Part shown: positions 17,013-25,424 of the stretch, piece by piece
Layout: each line of letters starts with the position of its first letter
How positions within the stretch are numbered: the first letter of the stretch is position 1
NCBI RefSeq assembly: GCF_028683135.1
Contig: NZ_JAJUBB010000032.1
Span: 1-38,444, forward strand
DNA: 38,444 nt
From: Enterovibrio qingdaonensis
GTDB lineage: Bacteria > Pseudomonadota > Gammaproteobacteria > Enterobacterales > Vibrionaceae
Direction of reading: 5' to 3'
Program-made: the position numbers and the translations under genes
Notes under the pieces: model-generated
What the model was told of the DNA's origin: nothing
Seen by the model: the letters and a program-made list of their open reading frames with translations, nothing else
Database searches by the model: none

Positions 17013-18695
17013 ATGCTTGCCAATTTAAAGAAAACAAAAATTGCAGTAGCCGTCGTTGCGGCCGCAGCGTCTGCTCTAGCAGCTCCGGTTGTTAGCGCTG
17101 CAGATAAAGTAGAACTAACTATCGTACCTGACTTCTACCCACAACTTGTACGTAACTTCAACCCGTTCTTGGAAACTACGTTGAAAACTACAATGGACTT
17201 CGTTTACGAGCCATTGGTTGTATTCAACCAGTTAGACGGTAACAAGCCTGTTATGCGCTTGGCGAAAGATTACACTGTTTCAGATGACCTGAAAAAAGTG
17301 ACTTTCGACATCCGTGACGGTGTGAAATGGTCTGACGGTAAAGCACTTACTGCAAAAGACGTTGCGTTCAGCTTCAACTTGATTCGCGAAAACTCTGCGC
17401 TTGATTTGGCGGGTAACGCGGCTCTGATCAAAGACGTTAAAGTGAAAGGCAACTCTGTTGAGATTTCACTGAATGAAGCGAATGCGTCAGCTGCCTTTGA
17501 ACTGGTAGCGACTCCAATCGTTCCTCAGCACGTCTGGAGCAAAATCGATCAACCAGAAGCGTTCCAGAACCAAAACCCTGTTGGTTCAGGTCCTTTCACT
17601 GAAATCGATACCTTTACTAGCAACCTGTACGTTCAGTGTGAAAACCCGAACTACTGGGATGCGGCAAACCTAGACATCGACTGTCTGCGTATGCCACTGA
17701 TCGTAAACAACGACGGTCTGCTGTCTAAGATTGTTGCATCAGAGCTGGATTGGACTTCTTCGTTCATTCCTGACATCGACGCTGTTTATGCATCTGTAAA
17801 CAAAAACCACAAGTACTGGGCAGCACCTGTAGGTTCTGCAGTTAACCTGCTGGTTAACTTCGAACACCCAGATGCAGCTAAGAACGAAGCTCTGACTAGC
17901 GTTGACTTCCGTCGCGCAATGTCTACTGCTATCGACCGTCAATCAATCATTGACATCGCGTTCTACGGTGCAGGTTCTCCAAACCACTCAGCAGCGGGTA
18001 TCGCAGCACTGTACCAAAGCTGGTCTAACCCAGAAACGTTCAATGCAGCGAAGAAATTCAACGACTACAACGTTGATTTCTCTAAAGAGCTTCTTGCGAA
18101 AGCAGGCTTCAAAGACACCAATGGTGACGGTTTCGTAGAAACTCCATCAGGTAAGAGCTTCGAGCTGGCTATCCAGACTCCATCTGGCTGGACTGACTGG
18201 AACAACACTGCACAATTGGCAGCAGAAAACCTGGCTGACGTAGGCATCAAAGCGAAAGCAGTAACTCCTGACTTTGCGGTATACAACGAAGCAATGTCTG
18301 GTGGTACGTTCGACGTAGCTCTGACTAACTACTTCACAGGTCCAGATCCACACATGACTTGGGACTCAGGCTTCCACTCACGTTTCATGGGTGAAACCGG
18401 TAACCCACGTTTCGCGATGCACCGCTTCAAAAATGCTGAAGTTGATGCACTGTTAGAAGGCTTCTACAGCACTGCTGACCAAGCGAAACAACTGGAATCT
18501 GCGCACAAGATTGAGAAGATCCTTTCTGACAATCAAGTAGTTATCCCAGTAATGTCTGCGGCAAACGTATACCAGTTCAACGAATCTCGTTTCACTGGTT
18601 GGTGGAGCGAAGACAACGCGAAAGGCCGTCCTTTGATTTGGCAAGGTACTCCTGAGCGTCTGCTACACGTTCTTGACCTGAAGCCTAAGGCTTAA
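17013..18695 (+). CDS. cbp: Periplasmic chitin-oligosaccharide-binding protein (CBP), ABC substrate-binding subunit
   Basis: A 560-residue family 5 (DppA/OppA-like) solute-binding protein. It has a Sec signal peptide (MLANLKKTKIAVAVVAAAAS..., cleavage near Val-Ser-Ala 27-29), and the mature part carries the family hallmarks, such as LTAKDVAFSFNLI and RRAMSTAIDR-like stretches. In vibrios CBP binds (GlcNAc)n of two or more in the periplasm; unliganded CBP keeps ChiS inactive, and the liganded form both releases ChiS and feeds the ABC importer. The gene directly follows chiS and precedes the importer genes. Codon use is strongly biased to CTG, GGT, CGT, AAC and GTA, as expected for an abundant protein. 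An AAGGAAC site lies 5 bases before the ATG, and a hairpin after the stop separates it from the permease genes. Confidence 0.95.
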   Translation: MLANLKKTKIAVAVVAAAASALAAPVVSAADKVELTIVPDFYPQLVRNFNPFLETTLKTTMDFVYEPLVVFNQLDGNKPVMRLAKDYTVSDDLKKVTFDIRDGVKWSDGKALTAKDVAFSFNLIRENSALDLAGNAALIKDVKVKGNSVEISLNEANASAAFELVATPIVPQHVWSKIDQPEAFQNQNPVGSGPFTEIDTFTSNLYVQCENPNYWDAANLDIDCLRMPLIVNNDGLLSKIVASELDWTSSFIPDIDAVYASVNKNHKYWAAPVGSAVNLLVNFEHPDAAKNEALTSVDFRRAMSTAIDRQSIIDIAFYGAGSPNHSAAGIAALYQSWSNPETFNAAKKFNDYNVDFSKELLAKAGFKDTNGDGFVETPSGKSFELAIQTPSGWTDWNNTAQLAAENLADVGIKAKAVTPDFAVYNEAMSGGTFDVALTNYFTGPDPHMTWDSGFHSRFMGETGNPRFAMHRFKNAEVDALLEGFYSTADQAKQLESAHKIEKILSDNQVVIPVMSAANVYQFNESRFTGWWSEDNAKGRPLIWQGTPERLLHVLDLKPKA

Positions 18696-18706
18696 TCTCT
18701 AAAAAA

Positions 18707-18730
18707 CAGGCGGTGCATCCGCACCGCCTG
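18707..18730 (+). terminator. Intercistronic hairpin after cbp
   Basis: Perfect 10-bp G+C-rich stem CAGGCGGTGC / GCACCGCCTG with loop ATCC, 12 bp after the cbp stop. No T-run follows, so it is better seen as an mRNA-stabilising or partial-termination element that lowers expression of the permease genes relative to cbp. Confidence 0.65.
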
Positions 18731-18817
18731 ATTCCACGAATAAGACAATCAGTACTTCTGACCTAAGGCGTTTAATTCTTTGGTCACGGCATCGTCGTGC
18801 CATTTAAGGTGTGAGTT

Positions 18818-19804
18818 ATGGGATTTTTTCTTAATAGATTAGTTTTTTATTTTGGTGCGTTGCTAATAGCAATCACGCTGAACTTTATTTTACCTCGCGC
18901 AATGCCAGGCGACCCTGTAACCATGATGTTCGCCAACGCGAGTGTTCAGGTTACCCCTGAGCGTATCGCAGCGATGAAAGAACTACTGGGTTTTGTTGAT
19001 GGCCCAATCTACATTCAGTTCTTTACCTATGTGAAAAGTATCTTCACGTGGGAACTCGGTATCTCTACCGCTTTCTATCCACTTACGGTTAACGAGCTTA
19101 TCGCTAACTCTCTGGGATGGACCCTTTTCTTGGCAGGTTGCTCTACAGTAATGGCATTCTGCATCGGTTCAGTATTCGGTATCTTTGCTGCATGGAAACG
19201 CGGTAGCGCATTTGACTCCATGGTTTCCCCAGGCTTTATGGCACTTCAAGCCATTCCTCCTGTTGTAATCGGCATGCTGATCCTTTTTGTTTTTGGTATC
19301 ACTCTCAAGTGGTTCCCAACGTCTTACGGTATGCCTGAAGGTGCAATTATCGATTGGACGAGTTGGGACACATATACCGGCATCGCTTATCACGCTGTTC
19401 TCCCATTGTTCTGTGCAACGATCGCTCAGATTGGTGGCTTCCTGATCAACATGCGTAACAACATGATCAACCTTCTTAATGAAGACTACATCACCATGGC
19501 AAAAGGCAAAGGCCTGTCAGAAAACCGTGTTGTCTTCAACTACGCTGCACGAAACGCACTACTTCCAACCGTTACCGCGCTGTCAATGGCACTGGGTATG
19601 GCAATGGGCGGTCAGCTCGTCGTAGAAATGATTTTCCAATATCCAGGTCTCGGCAACGCAATGCTGAACGCGGTTAATGGACGTGACTATCAGGTTCTGC
19701 AAGGTCTACTCATCATGATCACCATCGTTATGTTGACCATGAACTTCCTTGCTGACGTGCTGATTGTGGCCCTTGACCCACGCCTGCGTAAAGGAGGCAA
19801 ATAA
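18818..19804 (+). CDS. Chitin-oligosaccharide ABC transporter permease 1 (DppB-like)
   Basis: A 328-residue inner-membrane permease. It has the N-terminal helix FLNRLVFYFGALLIAITLNFILP (about 4-26) followed by PGDP, the signature opening of the DppB/OppB family, then five further helices. The EAA-type coupling loop is DYITMAKGKGLSENRVV (about 227-243), which docks on an ATPase subunit. It pairs with the next gene to form the transmembrane pore for chitobiose and other short oligomers. Assignment to chitin sugars rather than peptides rests on context, because family 5 transporters handle both. It starts 122 bp after cbp, beyond the intercistronic hairpin, and ends 2 bp before the second permease. 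Confidence 0.9.
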   Translation: MGFFLNRLVFYFGALLIAITLNFILPRAMPGDPVTMMFANASVQVTPERIAAMKELLGFVDGPIYIQFFTYVKSIFTWELGISTAFYPLTVNELIANSLGWTLFLAGCSTVMAFCIGSVFGIFAAWKRGSAFDSMVSPGFMALQAIPPVVIGMLILFVFGITLKWFPTSYGMPEGAIIDWTSWDTYTGIAYHAVLPLFCATIAQIGGFLINMRNNMINLLNEDYITMAKGKGLSENRVVFNYAARNALLPTVTALSMALGMAMGGQLVVEMIFQYPGLGNAMLNAVNGRDYQVLQGLLIMITIVMLTMNFLADVLIVALDPRLRKGGK

Positions 19805-19806
19805 TC

Positions 19807-20832
19807 ATGAAAGACTTACTCAAAATTATTAAAGGAAACCCAAAAGCACTGACGGGTGTTTCCATTATCTTCTTGTTCATTTTCGTGGCGGTGTTTGCAC
19901 CTTTCCTTGCAAAACACGACCCACAGAAGCGTTCGGGTGCTCCTCACGAATACCCAGCGTTTGTTGTGAAAATGGCGCAAGCTAGCCCAGACGGTTGGGT
20001 AGCAGAGAACTTGGCAGACAACGCACGTCGTCTGCGTATGTCTAAAGACGCTGAGCACGTGCTGGGTACAACTCGCTTAGGCCGTGATATTTGGTCACAA
20101 GTGGCTCACGGTGCACGTACTTCTCTGTTCGTTGGCTTTACCGCAGGTATCTTCGTGTGTGTGGTAGCGACGGTCATCGGTATTTCTGCTGGTTACTTCG
20201 GCGGACGCATCGACAATATTCTGTCTGGTGCCATGAACGTCATGCTGGTTATGCCTCAGCTTCCAATCGTTATGGTCGTTGCAGCCTTTGTGGGGCAGGC
20301 GGGCCCATTAACCATTGCGGTGGTAATAGCCCTAACCTCCTGGGCGTGGGGGGCAAGGGTAATTCGCTCACAAACACTGGCGATTCGCGAAAAAGAATTT
20401 ATCAAAGCAGCTGAAGTATTGGGTGAATCTAAGTTCCGCATCCTGTTCGTTGAAATTCTACCAAACCTGATCCCGCTGGTTGGCGCAAGCTTCATCGGTT
20501 CGGTGATGTACGCCATCTTGACTGAATCCGTACTGTCTTTCATCGGTATGGGTAGCCCAAGTTCGGTTAGCTGGGGTTCCATGCTGTACAACGTGCGCAC
20601 CTCATCCGCAATGCAGTTGGGTATCTGGTGGGAAGTTCTGGCGCCATGTATCGCATTGAGTCTGCTGTCATTCGCACTGGCACTGTTCAACTTCGCCGTC
20701 GATGAAATTGCTAACCCACAATTGCGTGCACAAAAAGGCCTTAAGCGTTGGAAGAAAATGCAGGCTGAAGAAACAAAGTCTCGCGCAAAGACTGAATTTG
20801 CTCCACAAGCAGCATTGAGCGGAGAAAAATAA
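19807..20832 (+). CDS. Chitin-oligosaccharide ABC transporter permease 2 (DppC-like)
   Basis: A 341-residue DppC/OppC-type permease. It has an N-terminal cytoplasmic stretch, TM1 (about 17-37, LTGVSIIFLFIFVAVFAPFLA), a periplasmic segment, the TLRLGRDIWS-like element (TTRLGRDIWSQVAHGARTSL) typical of DppC, then five helices. The coupling loop is EFIKAAEVLGESKFRILF (about 198-215). The C-terminal tail is long and charged (about 300-341). It is the heterodimer partner of the preceding permease: stop TAA at 19802-19804, ATG at 19807. Its own stop overlaps the next start as TAATG at 20830-20834, so translation is coupled to the ATPase. Confidence 0.9.
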   Translation: MKDLLKIIKGNPKALTGVSIIFLFIFVAVFAPFLAKHDPQKRSGAPHEYPAFVVKMAQASPDGWVAENLADNARRLRMSKDAEHVLGTTRLGRDIWSQVAHGARTSLFVGFTAGIFVCVVATVIGISAGYFGGRIDNILSGAMNVMLVMPQLPIVMVVAAFVGQAGPLTIAVVIALTSWAWGARVIRSQTLAIREKEFIKAAEVLGESKFRILFVEILPNLIPLVGASFIGSVMYAILTESVLSFIGMGSPSSVSWGSMLYNVRTSSAMQLGIWWEVLAPCIALSLLSFALALFNFAVDEIANPQLRAQKGLKRWKKMQAEETKSRAKTEFAPQAALSGEK

Positions 20833-21797
20833 TGAGCGATGCACAACTACAAATCCGCAACCTATGTGTTGACTATATTACCGACGCGGGCGATGTCCGC
20901 GCGGTAAACAACGTAAGTTTTGATATTGGTAAAGGTGAAGTATTTGGTCTGGCGGGTGAGTCTGGCTGTGGTAAATCTACCGTTGCATTCTCACTGATGC
21001 GTCTTCATAAGCCACCAGCATACATCAGTGGCGGAGAAGTGTTCTTCAACGGTGAAGACATCATGAAGTACAGCGACGAGCGCATGAGCCGTTTCCGCTG
21101 GAAAGAGATGTCAATGGTGTTCCAGTCAGCGATGAACGCACTGAACCCAGTACTGACAATGGAAGAGCAATTCTGTGACGTAATTATGCGTCACACCAAC
21201 ATGACTCGCGAACAAGCGAAACGCCGCGCAGAAGGTCTGTTGGAAATCGTTGATATTCACCCAAGCCGTCTTAGCGATTACCCGCACCAGTTCTCTGGTG
21301 GTATGCGTCAGCGTCTGGTTATTGCGATTGCGTTGGCCCTGAATCCAAAAATGATCATCATGGATGAGCCGACGACTGCACTAGACGTTGTGGTACAGCG
21401 CGAGATCCTACAAAAGATCTACGCCCTGAAAGAAGAGTTCGGCTTCTCAATCCTGTTCATTACTCACGATCTCTCTTTGATGGTCGAGTTTACTGACCGT
21501 ATCGGCATCATGTACGCGGGCCAGCTTATCGAAGTGGCACCGTCAAAAGAGATCCTGAAGAACCCGTATCACCCATACACCGAAGGTCTTGCTAGCTCGT
21601 TCCCTCCATTAACGGGACCGAAAACGCACCTATCAGGCATTCCAGGCAACCCATTGAACTTGCTTGAAATCCCGCAGGGCTGTCGTTTCCAAGCGCGTTG
21701 TAGCAAAGCACAAGATAACTGTTTCACAGTGGCAAATACCCTAACGCAAGTCGAGCCGACCCGTTTCACCAACTGCCACCGTTTTACTGGCAAGTAA
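20832..21797 (+). CDS. Chitin-oligosaccharide ABC transporter ATPase 1 (DppD-like)
   Basis: A 321-residue nucleotide-binding subunit. Walker A is GESGCGKST (about 38-46), the signature motif FSGGMRQR, Walker B IIMDEPTTALD, and the switch histidine lies in LFITHDLSL. The C-terminal oligopeptide-transporter domain carries cysteines in GCRFQARCSKAQDNC and a final TNCH, a four-Cys pattern that in some OppD/DppD proteins holds a [4Fe-4S] cluster. It powers import together with the following ATPase. The start overlaps the stop of permease 2 by one base. It ends 29 bp before ATPase 2. It lies in the cytoplasm on the inner face of the membrane. Confidence 0.9.
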   Translation: MSDAQLQIRNLCVDYITDAGDVRAVNNVSFDIGKGEVFGLAGESGCGKSTVAFSLMRLHKPPAYISGGEVFFNGEDIMKYSDERMSRFRWKEMSMVFQSAMNALNPVLTMEEQFCDVIMRHTNMTREQAKRRAEGLLEIVDIHPSRLSDYPHQFSGGMRQRLVIAIALALNPKMIIMDEPTTALDVVVQREILQKIYALKEEFGFSILFITHDLSLMVEFTDRIGIMYAGQLIEVAPSKEILKNPYHPYTEGLASSFPPLTGPKTHLSGIPGNPLNLLEIPQGCRFQARCSKAQDNCFTVANTLTQVEPTRFTNCHRFTGK

Positions 21798-21826
21798 TCA
21801 GGCGATAGAGACTTGTAGGAGTGAGC

Positions 21827-22816
21827 ATGACTAAAGAATTAGGCCAACCAATTGTTGAAGGGAAAAATCTGGTTAAAGATTTCCCTATCAGCAGCAACAC
21901 GCTGAATAAGCCAATGATGCGTGCCCTGAATGACGTGTCATTCAAACTGTATAAAAGCCGTGGTTTGTCAGTAGTTGGTGAATCCGGTTCAGGTAAATCA
22001 ACAACGGCAAAAATGATTGCCAAGATGTATGCCCCTACCTCAGGCAGCATCGAGTACAAAGGCCGTGATATCGCAACTATCACCAAAAAAGATGACCTGA
22101 TGCACTACCGCGAAGGTGTGCAGATGGTTTGGCAAGACCCGTTTGGCTCATTGAACCCAACGCAAAACATCTTCCACCACATTGCGCGCCCGCTGCATAT
22201 CCACAAAAAAGCGAGCAGCAACCCGAAAGAGCTGGAAGAGCAAGTGTATGACCTACTGAACCAAGTAGGCCTGACACCGCCAAAAGAAACCGCGCAGAAA
22301 TACCCTCACCAACTTTCTGGTGGCCAGCGTCAGCGTGTAAACCTTGCACGTAACATTGCAGTGGGTGCGGAAGTTGTTTTGGCCGATGAACCGACTTCAA
22401 TGCTCGATGTTTCTATCCGTGCAGGTGTTTTGAACCTGATGGAAGAAATGAAGTTCGAGAAAGAAATGGCTCTGCTGTACATCACGCACGATATCGCAAC
22501 AGCGCGTTATATCGCAGAAGACCTGGCAGTAATGTACGTGGGCCACATGGTTGAGTGGGGTGATTGTGAAGAGATCATTCACCGTCCACAGCATCCATAT
22601 ACGCGTCTATTGGTCTCTGCAGTTCCTGATCCATCGAAGTCTATTCACCAAGAATTGGAAGGTAACAAAGGCGAGATTCCTTTGTGGACACCTGATTCAG
22701 TAGGTTGTCCTTTTGCCGGACGCTGCCTGCACGCGACAGAGAAGTGTCGTGAAGCGTTGCCTCCAGTCACTAAGCTGGCAGACAACCACTTTGTTCGCTG
22801 CTACCTGTTCGAGTAA
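21827..22816 (+). CDS. Chitin-oligosaccharide ABC transporter ATPase 2 (DppF-like)
   Basis: A 329-residue ATPase, the partner of ATPase 1. Walker A is GESGSGKST, the signature motif LSGGQRQR, Walker B VVLADEPTSMLD, and the switch histidine lies in LYITHDIAT. The C-terminal domain again has four cysteines (GCPFAGRCLHATEKC and RCYLFE), matching the pattern in ATPase 1. I choose the ATG at 21827: AGGAG (21817-21821) lies five bases before it, while the GTG at 21821 overlaps that ribosome-binding site and would add only two residues. It closes the five-gene importer set. The next gene begins after 27 bp with a full AGGAGGT site. Confidence 0.9.
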   Translation: MTKELGQPIVEGKNLVKDFPISSNTLNKPMMRALNDVSFKLYKSRGLSVVGESGSGKSTTAKMIAKMYAPTSGSIEYKGRDIATITKKDDLMHYREGVQMVWQDPFGSLNPTQNIFHHIARPLHIHKKASSNPKELEEQVYDLLNQVGLTPPKETAQKYPHQLSGGQRQRVNLARNIAVGAEVVLADEPTSMLDVSIRAGVLNLMEEMKFEKEMALLYITHDIATARYIAEDLAVMYVGHMVEWGDCEEIIHRPQHPYTRLLVSAVPDPSKSIHQELEGNKGEIPLWTPDSVGCPFAGRCLHATEKCREALPPVTKLADNHFVRCYLFE

Positions 22817-22843
22817 TCCTCGAGCGCGTTTTTAGGAGGTAAA

Positions 22844-24550
22844 ATGCAGCTGTTGACCAACCATATTGGCTACGAGCGCCTAGGCACCAAGCAAGCGCTG
22901 ATTATTGCAACACAATCTGTATCTGAAACACTTGCCGATATTGTTGATTGTTCAACCGGACAATCTGTGATGCAGCTGCCTGTTCATGCTTGTGGTTCAG
23001 TGGACCAATGGCATACCGGCGACGTATATCGTATCGACTTCTCCGCTCTTGAAAAGGGCGGAGAGTACTGCGTAAAGGTCGGGGACACAGTGTCTCCGGC
23101 TTTTTCTATTGCAGACGGTATCCTGTTTGATCGCACCTTTTCTGATGTGATCCACTACTTTAAATCTCAGCGTTGTTCAGGCACGTTTGATCAACAAGAT
23201 CACTCTGCGCCCGTGTTCGGCACAGACCGTCGTGTTGACGTTCACGGTGGGTGGTACGATGCGTCAGGTGACGTCAGTAAGTACTTCAGCCACCTTTCCT
23301 ACGGTAACTATCTCAACCCTCAGCAGATCCCAATGGTCGTTTGGAATATGCTGCATGCTGTTGAAGCGTTATCCGGTTCGATTCCCGCCTTTACACTTAC
23401 ACGTTTGTTAGATGAAGCACTGTTTGGTGCAGATTTCCTCGTTCGTATGCATGATGCCGACGGTTTCTTCTATACCACTGTATTCGACAAGTGGAGCAAA
23501 GACACCGCACAGCGTGAAATTTGTGCCTACGAAACTCAGCAAGGGATAAAAACTGAAGCCTATCAGGCAGCATTCCGTCAAGGTGGCGGTGTCGCAATCG
23601 CTGCATTAGCGAAAGCAGCGCGCATTGGTACTTGCGGAGAATTTGATACAAACACTTATCAAGAAACGGCTGAAGCCGCGTACTGGCATCTTAAAGAAAA
23701 AAATACCGATTACCTTGATGACGGTATTGAAAACACCATCGATTTTTATTGTGCGCTTTTGGCTGCGACAGAACTTTTCAAACTCACAGCACGCCAAGAT
23801 TATTTAGATGAAGCGCGTACTTGGGCTAGCCGACTGGGCGAACAGCAGCAAAGTGATGAATTCATCGCACACTTCTGGTCCGCTAACGGTGACGGCTCAA
23901 GACCTTATTTCCATGCTGCTGAAGCAGGACTGCCAGCAATTTCTCTGATGCAGTACCTGACTATCGAAACAAATAAAGAACGCAACGATAAATTCACGAC
24001 CATCGTCGAGAATGCGTTGAAGTTTGAGCTATCTATCACCCACGAAGTCAACAACCCGTTCGGTTATCCACGTCAATACATTAAGAACGTCGATGCGGAT
24101 AAACGTACGAGCTTTTTCATCGCACAACGCAATGAAACTGGCTATTGGTGGCAAGGCGAAAATGCACGTCTAGGGTCATTGGCAGCAATGGCATTTATGG
24201 CGGCATCTCTGCCTGCTCTTGATTCACTAGGGCAACAGCTGCGTGAATTCGGACAAAATGCACTGAACTGGATAGTCGGTTTGAATCCATACGACATGTG
24301 TATGTTGGATGGGCATGGGCGTAATAACCCAGACTATTTGCCTCATTTGGGCTTTATCAACGCAAAAGGCGGTATCTGTAACGGTATCACTGCAGGGTTT
24401 GAGAACGAAAGAGACCTTGCATTTAACCCAGCAGAACATAAAGACGAAATGCTTCAAAACTGGCGCTGGGGTGAGCAATGGATCCCTCACGGCAGTTGGT
24501 ATTTGTTTGCAGTCGCAATGCAAAAGAAGGATCTCGTTTCCAATGCGTAA
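22844..24550 (+). CDS. GH9 family exo-beta-D-glucosaminidase, cytoplasmic
   Basis: A 568-residue glycoside hydrolase family 9 protein. Residues 1-90 form the Ig-like CelD_N domain; the (alpha/alpha)6 catalytic domain follows. The catalytic Asp pair is Asp139 and Asp143 in WYDASGD, and Glu544 in RWGEQW is a candidate general acid. It is often annotated as cellulase or endoglucanase, but a Photobacterium profundum homologue from the same kind of operon was shown to be an exo-beta-D-glucosaminidase, so cleavage of GlcN from imported chitosan-type disaccharides is the likely role. There is no signal peptide, which fits action after import. AGGAGGT (22834-22840) is a near-perfect ribosome-binding site. 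It overlaps the GlcN kinase gene by 8 bases, tying product formation to its phosphorylation. Confidence 0.9.
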   Translation: MQLLTNHIGYERLGTKQALIIATQSVSETLADIVDCSTGQSVMQLPVHACGSVDQWHTGDVYRIDFSALEKGGEYCVKVGDTVSPAFSIADGILFDRTFSDVIHYFKSQRCSGTFDQQDHSAPVFGTDRRVDVHGGWYDASGDVSKYFSHLSYGNYLNPQQIPMVVWNMLHAVEALSGSIPAFTLTRLLDEALFGADFLVRMHDADGFFYTTVFDKWSKDTAQREICAYETQQGIKTEAYQAAFRQGGGVAIAALAKAARIGTCGEFDTNTYQETAEAAYWHLKEKNTDYLDDGIENTIDFYCALLAATELFKLTARQDYLDEARTWASRLGEQQQSDEFIAHFWSANGDGSRPYFHAAEAGLPAISLMQYLTIETNKERNDKFTTIVENALKFELSITHEVNNPFGYPRQYIKNVDADKRTSFFIAQRNETGYWWQGENARLGSLAAMAFMAASLPALDSLGQQLREFGQNALNWIVGLNPYDMCMLDGHGRNNPDYLPHLGFINAKGGICNGITAGFENERDLAFNPAEHKDEMLQNWRWGEQWIPHGSWYLFAVAMQKKDLVSNA

Positions 24551-25421
24551 ATTTTATTGCGGTGTCGACGGCGGCGGAACCTCTTGCCGTGCGCGCATCG
24601 TGGATGAACAAGGTTCCATTCTTGGCGAAGCAAAAACAGGCAGCGCAAACATTCTTTTGGGTGTTGAGCTTGCGATGGAAAACATCCAACTCGCGATCGC
24701 ACAGGCCGCTGAACAAGCCGGAATAACAGACCTCTCATCACTGTCTGTCGGTATGGCTCTCGCCGCTGCCGAGCAAAAATCGGCATGGTACGAATTTATG
24801 GCCCTGCCTCACCCTTACCAGCACATTACGTTAAACACCGACGGATACGGTGCTTGCATGGGGGCATTTAACGGCGACAACGGTGCGATCGCTATCGCAG
24901 GAACGGGGTCGGTCGGTATTTTTCTTCAAAACGGCCACCAGCACGTAATTGGTGGACGAGAGTTCCCTATCTCAGACCAAGGCGGAGGTGCCGTTATGGG
25001 CCTTCGTTTGATTCAACAATCTTTGTTGGCCTATGACGGACTGCGTAATTCATCCGCATTGGCTGACTATGTGTTATCGCACTTTAACAATGATCTTGAT
25101 GCCATTGTGAGCTGGTCGAAAACCGCGATGCCTCGCGACTACGGTCAATTCAGTCCGAAAATTTTCGAACTTGCAATGGCGCGAGATGAACTTGCCATGG
25201 AGTTACTGCAAGACACAGCGAAAGACATTGAGCGACTCATTCTCGGACTTAACCGCAAAGGTGCTAACCAAATTGCACTGATGGGAAGTATTGGAGAGCG
25301 CATCGTTCCTTGGCTATCACCCGCTGCGCAGTCGTTGCTAGTTAAACCCAAGGCGGATGCCATGTCCGGTGCCATTTTAATGGCTCGCGGCAATCACAAT
25401 CTTTATCCGTTTTCGAGGTAA
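24543..25421 (+). CDS. gspK: Glucosamine kinase, BadF/BadG family
   Basis: A 292-residue ASKHA-fold sugar kinase. The phosphate-1 loop is GVDGGGTSCRARIVDE near the N-terminus, the phosphate-2 region is AIAGTGSVG, and GREFPISDQGGGAVMG is the stretch shared with GlcNAc and GlcN kinases. V. cholerae has a GlcN-specific kinase of this size (GspK) that makes GlcN-6-P from GlcN and ATP. The position right after a glucosaminidase supports GlcN over GlcNAc, though the family contains both. The start is the ATG at 24543, inside the last codons of the GH9 gene; a much longer same-frame extension upstream lies within GH9 and has no kinase sequence. It ends 3 bp before the GH20 gene. Confidence 0.9.
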   Translation: MRKFYCGVDGGGTSCRARIVDEQGSILGEAKTGSANILLGVELAMENIQLAIAQAAEQAGITDLSSLSVGMALAAAEQKSAWYEFMALPHPYQHITLNTDGYGACMGAFNGDNGAIAIAGTGSVGIFLQNGHQHVIGGREFPISDQGGGAVMGLRLIQQSLLAYDGLRNSSALADYVLSHFNNDLDAIVSWSKTAMPRDYGQFSPKIFELAMARDELAMELLQDTAKDIERLILGLNRKGANQIALMGSIGERIVPWLSPAAQSLLVKPKADAMSGAILMARGNHNLYPFSR

Positions 25422-25424
25422 GTA

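Noticed and set aside
20256-20846. 196-residue open frame on the minus strand
   Set aside because: It lies antisense to the DppC-like permease, has no recognisable domain and is explained by the codon bias of the true gene.
22818-22839. CCTC / GAGG pairing that could hide the ribosome-binding site of the GH9 gene
   Set aside because: A 4-bp stem with a 14-base loop is too weak to count as a switch.
24309-24542. Upstream extension of the glucosamine kinase by 78 residues
   Set aside because: It overlaps the GH9 gene in another frame and shows no kinase sequence. The sugar-kinase fold begins right at the ATG at 24543.
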